Assembly: GCA_964556705.1 (NCBI GenBank)
Contig: CAZKXX010000142.1
Coordinates: forward strand, 1-6,805
Length of the DNA stretch: 6,805 bases
Source of the DNA: CAZKXX01 sp964556705
GTDB lineage: Bacteria > Acidobacteriota > Terriglobia > UBA7540
Direction of reading: 5' to 3'
The stretch's first letter is position 1, and each line of letters begins with the position of its first letter. The position numbers and the translations under genes were made by a program. Of the stretch, positions 1 to 5,149 are shown piece by piece. The notes beneath the pieces are model-generated. The model was not told where the DNA came from, searched no databases, and saw only the letters and a program-made list of their open reading frames with translations.

Positions 1-1
1 C

Positions 2-130
2 GTCATCGTGATCTTTCAAGACCCGCAACCGCATGAGGTTTTGGCGGAGAGAGTCCCCTTGTGGGTCTGTGACGAATGCAGGCCGGTTGTCGAAGCTGAG
101 TTGAAGGTAATCGGATTGTCCCGTGTCTGA
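2..130 (+). CDS. C-terminal end of an unrecognised small protein (cut by window edge)
   Basis: An open frame enters from the left edge and ends at a TGA at 128-130, giving 42 residues. The visible tail is charged and well balanced (…PLWVCDECRPVVEAEL…) and contains a Cys-x-x-Cys pair (VCDEC) that could belong to a small metal-binding knuckle, although a single pair proves nothing. Codon choice looks coding, with mostly G or C at third positions. It lies just upstream of the integrase on the same strand, so it is probably cargo of the integrated element or a small accessory gene transcribed with the integrase. I do not recognise the family. The start lies outside the window. Confidence 0.5.
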   Translation, partial: VIVIFQDPQPHEVLAERVPLWVCDECRPVVEAELKVIGLSRV

Positions 131-275
131 GCCTATTCAAATCGCGCTGAAGTGGGGCCAATCCGCCGAAGTCTTCACGGGCGAAGCGGGCGGATTCCGG
201 CTTGTCGTCTGGCGCTTGAAATCCGTCGCCGACACGCGCACAATGCTGCCCGCAGAAACAAGGCGGGCCACGGAG

Positions 276-283
276 AAAGGAGA
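276..283 (+). promoter_or_regulatory. Ribosome binding site deciding the integrase start
   Basis: AAAGGAGA, with a GGAG core at 279-282, sits 5 bases before a GTG at 288. The in-frame GTG further upstream at 123 overlaps the stop of the preceding gene and has no comparable purine-rich site. This favours 288 as the true start. Confidence 0.65.
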
Positions 284-287
284 AACC

Positions 288-1460
288 GTGGCCCGACCCC
301 GATGGCAGACGGGTTGGCTTTTCAAGCGCGGAAAGAAGAATCCCGTATGGGTGGGCCGATTCCGAGAAGACGTGCTGGCCGAAGACGGTTCGCGCCTTCG
401 CCGTCAGCGCTCTATCGCCCTTGGGCCAGTCAGCGAATTGACGAAGCGCCAAGCTCAACGCTTGCTCTCCGAACGCTTGGCGGACATCAATCAGGGAAGA
501 CACAAGCCGGAGTTAATGATCCGGTTCGAACGGTTTGTGTTGGAGCGGTGGGAACCGAATATGTTCCCCACGCTGCGGTACTCGACGGTGAAAAACTACC
601 GCTACCTGATTCGGCGTCACTTGCTCCCCTTCTTCGGGCAGATGCGGTTGCCCGAGATCGGTCCCCTCGACGTGCAGATGTTTTTGTCAGAGAAGGCGAA
701 GCGCTTCGCATCCAAAACGGTTCTCTCGCTGCGCAACCTTCTCTCAAAAATCTTCGGCACGGCGAAACGATGGGAATTTATTCCAACAAATCCGGCCAGC
801 GGCGCACAAGTTCCGAGTCTGGCCGATACGAAGGAGCGGGTGACTTTGACTCCTGAGCAAGTTCGGGCTTTGCTTGGGGAGTTGGAGGAACCCTATCGCA
901 CGATGGTTTTGCTTGCGGTCCTTTCCGGTTTACGGCGGGGCGAAATCTTCGGCTTGCGGTGGAAGTATGTGGACTTCGCGGACGGCTCGGTGACGGTCGC
1001 CGAATCGAACTACGAAGGCCGACAGGCTCCACCCAAGACGAGGGCTTCCAGACGCAAGGTCTATGTGGACAGCGAGGTGCTGGACGCCTTGGCCCGGTTG
1101 CGCCCGGCGCTCTGTCAGCCGGATGATTTCGTCTTTCACACTGAACGCGGGACCCCGATGAATCCGCACAACGTTTCTCGCCGAGTGCTTCGCCCGGCTT
1201 GCGAGCGAGCGGGAATTCCGGTTGTGGGCTTCCACAATTTCCGCTACACGTACTCGACCTGGGCGGACCCTACGCGGGAGAGCATCAAGGCGCTTCAGAG
1301 TCAGTTGGGGCACACCGATTCGCGGTTGACGCTTTCGGTGTACACCCAGCCGATTCCGGACGTGCAGCGGGAGTTAGCGAGCAAGATCGCCCGAGTTTTG
1401 CTCCCTTCTGCTCCCAAATCGCGAGGGGGGAAAGAGCGGTCCAAGGTGCTAATCCAATGA
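288..1460 (+). CDS. Tyrosine recombinase / phage-type integrase
   Basis: A site-specific recombinase that would integrate and excise the element to its left through a 3'-phosphotyrosine intermediate. With the GTG start at 288 it has 390 residues, usual for the family. The N-terminus (ARPRWQTGWLF) opens an arm-binding-like domain. A SAM-like core-binding domain covers roughly residues 75-180, and the catalytic domain runs from about 185 to the end. All catalytic positions are present: R216 (SGLRRGE), K250 (PPKTRASRR), H316 and R319 (HNFR), H342 (LGHTDSR) and nucleophile Y352 (SVYTQ). The usual second His after the HxxR motif is Tyr (HNFRYT), a tolerated change. The frame stays open back to a GTG at 123, which would add 55 residues unlike the family. 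The gene ends 17 bases from the 3' end of tRNA-Ala and converges with it, so that tRNA is the likely target. Whether it is active cannot be read from sequence. Confidence 0.93.
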   Translation: MARPRWQTGWLFKRGKKNPVWVGRFREDVLAEDGSRLRRQRSIALGPVSELTKRQAQRLLSERLADINQGRHKPELMIRFERFVLERWEPNMFPTLRYSTVKNYRYLIRRHLLPFFGQMRLPEIGPLDVQMFLSEKAKRFASKTVLSLRNLLSKIFGTAKRWEFIPTNPASGAQVPSLADTKERVTLTPEQVRALLGELEEPYRTMVLLAVLSGLRRGEIFGLRWKYVDFADGSVTVAESNYEGRQAPPKTRASRRKVYVDSEVLDALARLRPALCQPDDFVFHTERGTPMNPHNVSRRVLRPACERAGIPVVGFHNFRYTYSTWADPTRESIKALQSQLGHTDSRLTLSVYTQPIPDVQRELASKIARVLLPSAPKSRGGKERSKVLIQ

Positions 1461-1477
1461 AAGCGAAGAGGATGGCA

Positions 1478-1530
1478 TGGTGGACCTGAGGGGGCTCGAA
1501 CCCCTGACCCCCTGGTTGCAAACCAGGTGC
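1478..1530. other. Candidate attachment site (att) in the 3' half of tRNA-Ala
   Basis: Tyrosine integrases commonly recombine within the 3' half of a tRNA gene, often the anticodon or T arm, and the imported end restores the tRNA. Here the integrase abuts the 3' end of an intact tRNA-Ala, so the crossover core should lie in this stretch, which runs from the CCA end to the anticodon arm. The second copy is not in the window and would be beyond the left edge. The exact core cannot be placed from one end. Confidence 0.45.
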
Positions 1531-1553
1531 TCTCCCAGCTGAGCTACAGGCCC
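1478..1553 (-). tRNA. tRNA-Ala (anticodon TGC)
   Basis: The 76-base gene folds fully on the minus strand. The acceptor stem pairs GGGCCTG with CAGGTCC, followed by discriminator A and an encoded CCA. The D arm is GCTC/GAGC. The anticodon arm is CCTGG-TTTGCAA-CCAGG, giving anticodon TGC. The T arm is AGGGG-TTCGAGC-CCCCT. Positions 3 and 70 form a G-U pair, the main alanine identity element for AlaRS, which confirms the assignment. The gene is complete and should be functional even though an integrase abuts its 3' end. It lies downstream of tRNA-Ile(GAT) in the order seen in rRNA-operon spacers, but 919 bases away and without rRNA. Confidence 0.97.
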
Positions 1554-1571
1554 GCGAAATCCGCCCATGCC

Positions 1572-1600
1572 ATCGTGACGGGAATTTGCCGGCTCGTCAA
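1572..1600 (-). promoter_or_regulatory. Putative sigma70-type promoter of tRNA-Ala
   Basis: On the minus strand TTGACG (1600-1595, five of six consensus bases) is followed after exactly 17 bases by CACGAT (1577-1572, three of six). Transcription would begin a few bases before the tRNA 5' end at 1553. The -35 box is strong and the -10 box weak. A private promoter would explain how tRNA-Ala stays expressed although it is far from tRNA-Ile. Confidence 0.4.
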
Positions 1601-1668
1601 GAGACCCCCGAAATTCGCCGACGGAGCGGCGTCGAGGCCGACCTCAAATTCGAGCGCCGTATTTCTCG

Positions 1669-1694
1669 CCCCTCGTTGTTCGAACACCAAGGGG
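1669..1694. repeat. 26-bp imperfect palindrome
   Basis: Symmetric around 1681/1682: CCCCT (1669-1673) pairs with AGGGG (1690-1694), a perfect 10-base core TGTTCGAACA spans 1677-1686, and G1675 matches C1688. Only two symmetric positions mismatch. No T-run follows on either strand, so it is not a standard intrinsic terminator. It could be an operator for a dimeric regulator. It is the only notable structure in the gene-free stretch between the tRNA-Ala promoter and the methyltransferase remnant (about 1601-1804). Confidence 0.45.
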
Positions 1695-1804
1695 GGAGGC
1701 GGTGGGAATCAACGGCGAGCGCCCTTCCGCAGAGGACTCAGCACAGCAGGAGCTCGTGAGCGCAGAGGATTCCATCGAGCAGTTGCCCGGCTGCCGTGCG
1801 CGTT

Positions 1805-2245
1805 TCAGGGGGTGGGCTTGCGGCGCAGAAGCACCGCCCACGCCAGCGAGCCGCGGATAGCCGGGTGGTTGGTCTCGAATCTCGTTTCCCGCACCCACTC
1901 GATCTCAAACAGCGGGCCGAAGTCTCGGCGGATTTGCCTCTCCGTCACTCCGGGAGGCCCGTAGTCGAGCGGCAATTCGTTGGCATTTCCCGCGAGAAGA
2001 AGAAGTCGAGTTCCGGACCGCGACATGCGCCGGAGCGTCTCGAGGTAGGCGTTCAAATTCTGATGTCGGACTTCGTGGTAGCAGCCGCGGTCGTAGATGA
2101 AGTCAAAAGGTTCCAGGGGCGGAGGCGCCAGCACGTCCGCGAGGAGCCATTCGACCGAAACGCCCGCCTGTCGAGCCTTCTCGCGCGCACGCACCACCGC
2201 CATCGTAGCAATGTCAATGGCGGTCACGTCGAAGCCGCGGCCGGA
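1805..2245 (-). pseudogene. SAM-dependent methyltransferase, N-terminally truncated remnant
   Basis: The C-terminal part of a class I (Rossmann-fold) methyltransferase of the small-molecule/TehB-like type. Homology begins at RGFDVTAID, the strand-2 acidic residue that binds the SAM ribose. It continues through WLLADVLA (adenine-side Asp), FDFIYDRGCYHEV (motif IV region, characteristic of this group), a helix and strand ending LLLLAG, and the C-terminal strands (EIEWVRETRFE…WAVLLRRK) up to the stop at 1805. The glycine-rich motif I (DxGxGxG) and everything before it, perhaps 50-80 residues, are absent. Just upstream the sequence becomes an IS110 transposase fragment on the other strand. The first in-frame ATG (2275) lies inside that fragment, so any protein made would be chimeric and unable to bind SAM normally. 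The frame has no internal stop, which suggests a recent break. Confidence 0.8.
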
Positions 2246-2248
2246 CGA

Positions 2249-2353
2249 GCCGAGGTGGCGCGGCTGCGCGCGCATCCGGGCGTGGGTCCGGTGGTGGCGG
2301 TGGCGATGGTGCTGACGCTCGGCCCGGTCGAGCGCTTCCGGAACAGCCGCAAG
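2249..2353 (+). mobile_element. IS110-family transposase fragment (Transposase_20 domain)
   Basis: Translated on the plus strand, about 34 residues carry the signature of the C-terminal Transposase_20 domain of IS110/IS1111 transposases: a short helix, then HPGVGPVVAVAMVLTLGP and VERFRNSRK. The serine/DEDD catalytic parts and the normal start are missing, and no ends of an insertion sequence are recognisable, so this is a dead internal fragment. After 2353 the frame loses similarity. A CAA-CAG-GGG-AAC (QQGN) in another frame at 2419-2430, near where IS110 proteins have a KQGN motif, hints at a frameshifted continuation, but this is weak. The fragment begins within a few bases of where the methyltransferase homology ends. 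Confidence 0.7.
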
Positions 2354-2472
2354 GGGGCGGGGATTTTGCGGGCCGCGTCCAGGGATGGACAGTTGGGGCG
2401 ACTTTTCCGGGGGGTTTTCAACAGGGGAACTGTCACAGTGGAAAGGGGAAAGCTCTGGCGCGTCCTCGGTGG

Positions 2473-2549
2473 TGGTGGGCCTGGGTAGAGTTGAACTACC
2501 GACCTCACCCTTATCAGGGGTGCGCTCTAGCCACCTGAGCTACAGGCCC
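2473..2549 (-). tRNA. tRNA-Ile (anticodon GAT)
   Basis: The 77-base gene folds completely on the minus strand. The acceptor stem GGGCCTG/CAGGCCC is followed by discriminator A and an encoded CCA. The D arm is GCTC/GAGC. The anticodon arm is CACCC-CTGATAA-GGGTG, anticodon GAT. The T arm is GGTAG-TTCAACT-CTACC. It reads ATC and ATT isoleucine codons. In most bacteria this tRNA sits with tRNA-Ala(TGC) between 16S and 23S rRNA. Here it lies upstream of that same tRNA-Ala, but no 16S 3' end with its anti-Shine-Dalgarno tail appears upstream: the next 757 bases are non-coding and then a phosphatase gene follows. Confidence 0.97.
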
Positions 2550-2619
2550 ACGCTCCGCACCCGGCCAACCAGACTGCAATGGGCCACGGGCGGAACAAAA
2601 CTCTGAAAGCGACTCAACC

Positions 2620-2648
2620 AGTATAGGCACTGCGGCGTTGGGGCGCAA
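2620..2648 (-). promoter_or_regulatory. Putative sigma70-type promoter of tRNA-Ile
   Basis: On the minus strand TTGCGC (2648-2643) and TATACT (2625-2620, five of six consensus bases) are separated by exactly 17 bases. Transcription would start near 2613, leaving a leader of about 64 bases to be removed before the tRNA 5' end at 2549. A near-consensus -10 box in GC-rich surroundings at ideal spacing upstream of a tRNA makes this credible. It may once have served tRNA-Ala as well. Confidence 0.5.
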
Positions 2649-3016
2649 GCCCCATGCGCGTCAGGGAGAGGAGACCTCGTCGAAGGCCGCCTTCGCCAAG
2701 TTAAGATTCGGTCGAGCAAAGATTCGCAGGGCGAACCCGCGACAGACCCCTCTCAGAAATTGACCGACAAACATTCTGATCGATTGTGTCTGGAGCGCGC
2801 GGGGCTGACTGGAAAAGGCGGGTCCTGATGGGTTGGCTTAGAGTCACGGGAGGAAGTCCCACGTTCGTTTCGTCGAGACCCGCCGGAGCCATCAAGTATA
2901 AGAAACTAAAAGAGTTAATCTTCCCCTCCGGATTTACCCTAAGTTCTATTCCATCAATCACTTGCATTCGAGGCTGCCCTCTCGCGACCACCCCCCTTCC
3001 GTAAGTTCTGATCTTT

Positions 3017-3064
3017 CCACAAGAAGGCCGGCTTTGTTTCGATATCTGGCATCTCGTCTTGTGG
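3017..3064. repeat. Inverted repeat CCACAAGA … TCTTGTGG
   Basis: Perfect 8-base arms at 3017-3024 and 3057-3064 are separated by 32 bases. The spacer contains the small palindromes GCCGGC and GATATC. No T-run follows on either strand, so it is not an obvious terminator. Confidence 0.5.
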
Positions 3065-3084
3065 ATTTTCAGCGTTCCGGCGAA

Positions 3085-3099
3085 CGGACAATTTGTCCG
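3085..3099. repeat. 15-bp perfect palindrome CGGACAA-T-TTGTCCG
   Basis: Seven-base arms surround a single central T. The length and compactness resemble an operator half-site pair for a dimeric regulator more than an RNA hairpin, because the one-base centre cannot form a loop without opening pairs. No gene start lies nearby for it to control. Confidence 0.5.
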
Positions 3100-3179
3100 A
3101 TTCTTGCGGCGTCGCTTTGCCCTCCGGCCTCGCGACGTGCATCAGAAACCGCGACTTGAAGTCTGTCTGCCCCGGTCAT

Positions 3180-3208
3180 TGTCGCACGGTCAGGATGGCC
3201 GTGTGACA
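3180..3208 (+). repeat. Strong 12-bp hairpin
   Basis: TGTCGCACGGTC (3180-3191) pairs with GGCCGTGTGACA (3197-3208) around the loop AGGAT. Read as plus-strand RNA all twelve positions pair, two of them as G-U. Read from the minus strand those two positions are A-C mismatches. The G-U asymmetry mildly suggests a plus-strand RNA structure. No U-run follows (CGCGGCTTTCCC), so it is a poor intrinsic terminator. It lies about 100 bases downstream of the phosphatase stop, which is on the other strand. Confidence 0.55.
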
Positions 3209-3306
3209 CGCGGCTTTCCCGCGCGCTGAAGCGAGGCTCTCGTTCGCTCACCCCGCCGAGGCTATCCGGGTACCTTCGAAACGATTTCAAAGAGCGCGGG
3301 AAGAGA

Positions 3307-4926
3307 CTATCGCAGCGCGGCCTGGAGCGGTTTACCCTGCGCGCCCGCCGGCGCGTTGATGCCGAGCGCGGCGGCGAGCGTGGGCACCAGATCCACGACC
3401 TGGCAGGGCGTTGCATACGTGCCCGGCTTGAACGCCTTACCCCACAGCAGGAGTGGCACGTGCGCGTCGTAGTTCCACGGGCTGCCGTGCATCGTCTCGG
3501 TGTCCGTTGCGACGGGCACGGCGAAAGGTTCAGGAACCAGAAGCAGGTCGCCGCTGCGGCGCGGGTGGAAACTGTTCAGGACCTTGCGCGCCAGCGGCGT
3601 ATCGGGAAGTTTCCCGCCGGTGATCTCATCGCGCGTGAAGACGGCGTGGATTCCGGGCATCGCTCTGAGAATTCCGGCCGCCATCTCGCGGGCGCGCGCG
3701 AGGTCGAGCTTGTGCTTCGCCAGCGTCGAGCGGTTCAGGCTGATCGTGAAGCCGTCGAAGGCCGCCAACCACGGGCCGCGGCCGACTTTGGCGGTGAGGG
3801 ATTTCTCCAGATGTTCGGGCACGGCGGGAAGCAGCGGCGCGACACCGCTCAGGCGGTGCTCGCGGGCGAATTGCGGCGTGGGCGCCGCGCCGTGATCGGA
3901 GGTCAGCACGATCCAGGTGTTTTCCAGCCCCACGCGGCGGTCGAGCCGCGCGAAAAACTCGGTGATCAGGCGGTCCGTGCGCAGGACGGTATCCGCCATT
4001 TCGGGACTGTGCGGGCCGTGCGCGTGACCCACGTAGTCAATCGAGCTGACGGAAACGGCGAGGACGTCGATGTCCGGCCCTTCCCCGAGCCGTTCGCGTT
4101 CCGCCATTTCCGCGGCGAAGGCCAGCTCGATTTCCGTCATGAAAGGCGTGCGTTGAATCCATTGGAGAAATCGCCGGCTGGGACAGGGCGCGCCGGCTTC
4201 ACCGGGCGGCCGCTGAAGGACCACTCCGCCGGCGCCGGGAGTTTCCGGAAGCGCCGTCCACTCTTTGCCGCAGTAGGTCGCGACGAGTGATTTGGAATTG
4301 AATTCTTCCACCCAGGCGGGAAGCGCCGTCGCGTAATAGTCGCTGGTCACATACCGGCCCGTCGCCGTATCCACCCAGTAAGCGGCGTTGGCCACATGCC
4401 CGCCGGGAACGATCGCCGCGCGGGGCTTGAGCGCCGAGGCAAAAACACGCGCCTTGAAATCCGTCGCCAGGCGCAATTCGTCGCCGAAGGTACTTCCCAG
4501 CAGCAGGCGAGGAGAAAGTTCCGCGCCGGCGCCGCCCACCGGCTTGGCCTCCGGGTCTTCCGCACAGGCCACGGCCCGGTTGAGATCGGGGTCGAACCAG
4601 TCGTTGCCGACAATCCCGTGCGCGCTCGGGTAAGCGCCGGTAATCAGTGTGGCGTGCCCGGGACAGGTGAGCGTCGTCGCGTAATCGTAGTGGCAATTCA
4701 CGAAGTTCGCTCCCTGAAGGAGCAGGTTGAAGCCGCGCCCGACGAAGTGGGGGCGAAAACGTTCCAGATAATCGAAACGGAACTGGTCGAGAACGATCAG
4801 CACGACGAGTTTGGGGCGCGCGGGCTGCGCGGCGCGGCTCGCGGAAGGCCGGGCGGGGATACGCGCGGAGACAACCAGCGCAACGAGCGAAACAAGAACG
4901 GCGAAGGCGAGAGCGACCTTTTTCAT
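3307..4926 (-). CDS. Secreted PafA-like alkaline phosphatase (alkaline phosphatase superfamily)
   Basis: A predicted two-zinc phosphoryl hydrolase of 539 residues, usual for the PafA/nucleotide pyrophosphatase branch. Residues 1-21 form a signal peptide (MKK, hydrophobic core, cleavage near S20-A21), so it acts in the periplasm or outside. Metal ligands and nucleophile are visible: D47 (VLDQFRFD), nucleophile T87 (TLTCPGHATLITG), D297 and H301 (SSIDYVGHAHG), D344 and H345 (LTSDHG), and H489 (YDAHVPLLLWG). N108 (GND) and the K167-P-R169 pair match the Asn, Lys and Arg by which PafA binds a phosphate monoester. That points to monoesterase activity rather than the diesterase activity of NPP relatives; this is inference from family knowledge. 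A ribosome binding site GGAGGG lies 4 bases before the ATG. The start overlaps the stop of an upstream frame (ATGA). No Pho box was recognised, so regulation is unknown. Confidence 0.92.
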   Translation of the reverse strand: MKKVALAFAVLVSLVALVVSARIPARPSASRAAQPARPKLVVLIVLDQFRFDYLERFRPHFVGRGFNLLLQGANFVNCHYDYATTLTCPGHATLITGAYPSAHGIVGNDWFDPDLNRAVACAEDPEAKPVGGAGAELSPRLLLGSTFGDELRLATDFKARVFASALKPRAAIVPGGHVANAAYWVDTATGRYVTSDYYATALPAWVEEFNSKSLVATYCGKEWTALPETPGAGGVVLQRPPGEAGAPCPSRRFLQWIQRTPFMTEIELAFAAEMAERERLGEGPDIDVLAVSVSSIDYVGHAHGPHSPEMADTVLRTDRLITEFFARLDRRVGLENTWIVLTSDHGAAPTPQFAREHRLSGVAPLLPAVPEHLEKSLTAKVGRGPWLAAFDGFTISLNRSTLAKHKLDLARAREMAAGILRAMPGIHAVFTRDEITGGKLPDTPLARKVLNSFHPRRSGDLLLVPEPFAVPVATDTETMHGSPWNYDAHVPLLLWGKAFKPGTYATPCQVVDLVPTLAAALGINAPAGAQGKPLQAALR

Positions 4927-5060
4927 TCGGCCCTCCGAACGAAGAGGCCGGCGAGGCCCCGAGTGAAAAAGATGAGCGTCGCGACCGGCATGAGCCCGTA
5001 AAGGATAATCCGAATTGCAACCATCGGGTCAAGGTATTCGAGCAGCGGGTTGAGGAGTTC
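4923..5060 (-). pseudogene. Hydrophobic coding tail, probably remnant of a LivM-type ABC permease
   Basis: A minus-strand frame ending at TGA 4925-4923 reads ELLNPLLEYLDP, then a transmembrane-like stretch MVAIRIILYGLMPVATLIFF and TRGLAGLFVRRAE. The pattern 'LLEYL…YGL……FF.RGLAGL' is that of the extreme C-terminus of branched-chain amino acid permease LivM. Third codon positions are rich in G/C as in real genes. The stop overlaps the phosphatase start as ATGA. Above about 5060 the frame stays open but resembles nothing. The only ATG (5024) would give 33 residues and has no ribosome binding site, so I read this as the surviving 3' end of a deleted permease gene. The alternative is a small single-span membrane protein translated with the phosphatase. 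The LivM match is by eye only. Confidence 0.42.
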
Positions 5061-5149
5061 AGAAGTCCGGGGGGCTTCAGAAACTTCCCGGCGGGTGGGC
5101 CCGCCGAACGGCGCGACGCCGGACGAATGTTCTCGCGCGCGAGGAGCGC

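Larger units (their letters stand above)
2550..3306. other. Gene-free stretch with several inverted repeats
   Basis: No convincing gene lies between tRNA-Ile and the phosphatase. Open frames of 60-100 codons exist on both strands but lack ribosome binding sites and family resemblance. The one with the most protein-like composition is on the minus strand, 2954-3142 (starting MHVARPEGKA). Part of the stretch, around 2890-2960, is clearly more AT-rich than its flanks. Besides the tRNA-Ile promoter it holds five inverted repeats, at 2639-2654, 2681-2695, 3017-3064, 3085-3099 and 3180-3208. No 16S rRNA sequence is recognisable. It may be a decayed region or may hold a structured RNA or interspersed repeat. 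Confidence 0.6.

Noticed and set aside
1728..1769. 9-base direct repeat CGCAGAGGA (1728-1736 and 1761-1769)
   Set aside because: Two copies 33 bases apart could be paired binding sites, but nine bases in GC-rich DNA is close to chance and nothing else supports it.
1527..1964. 145-codon plus-strand open frame
   Set aside because: It starts inside the tRNA-Ala gene, then runs antisense to the methyltransferase remnant with low-complexity Arg/Gly/Ser/Pro content. It is a GC-rich chance frame.
2701..2991. 96-codon minus-strand frame with a fairly natural composition
   Set aside because: No ribosome binding site, no recognisable family, and it sits in a mixed-composition non-coding stretch. Not enough to call a gene.
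2954..3142. 62-codon minus-strand frame beginning MHVARPEGKA
   Set aside because: The composition is protein-like, but there is no ribosome binding site and it contains the 15-bp palindrome. It was noted inside the gene-free region rather than called.
2550..3306. Possible 16S rRNA 3' end upstream of tRNA-Ile
   Set aside because: No anti-Shine-Dalgarno tail or other conserved 16S 3' sequence can be seen on the minus strand. The space before the phosphatase gene holds only non-rRNA sequence.
3460..4290. 276-codon plus-strand open frame
   Set aside because: It lies fully antisense to the phosphatase, whose family residues are clear. The translation is rich in Arg, Gly, Ala and Val without motifs.
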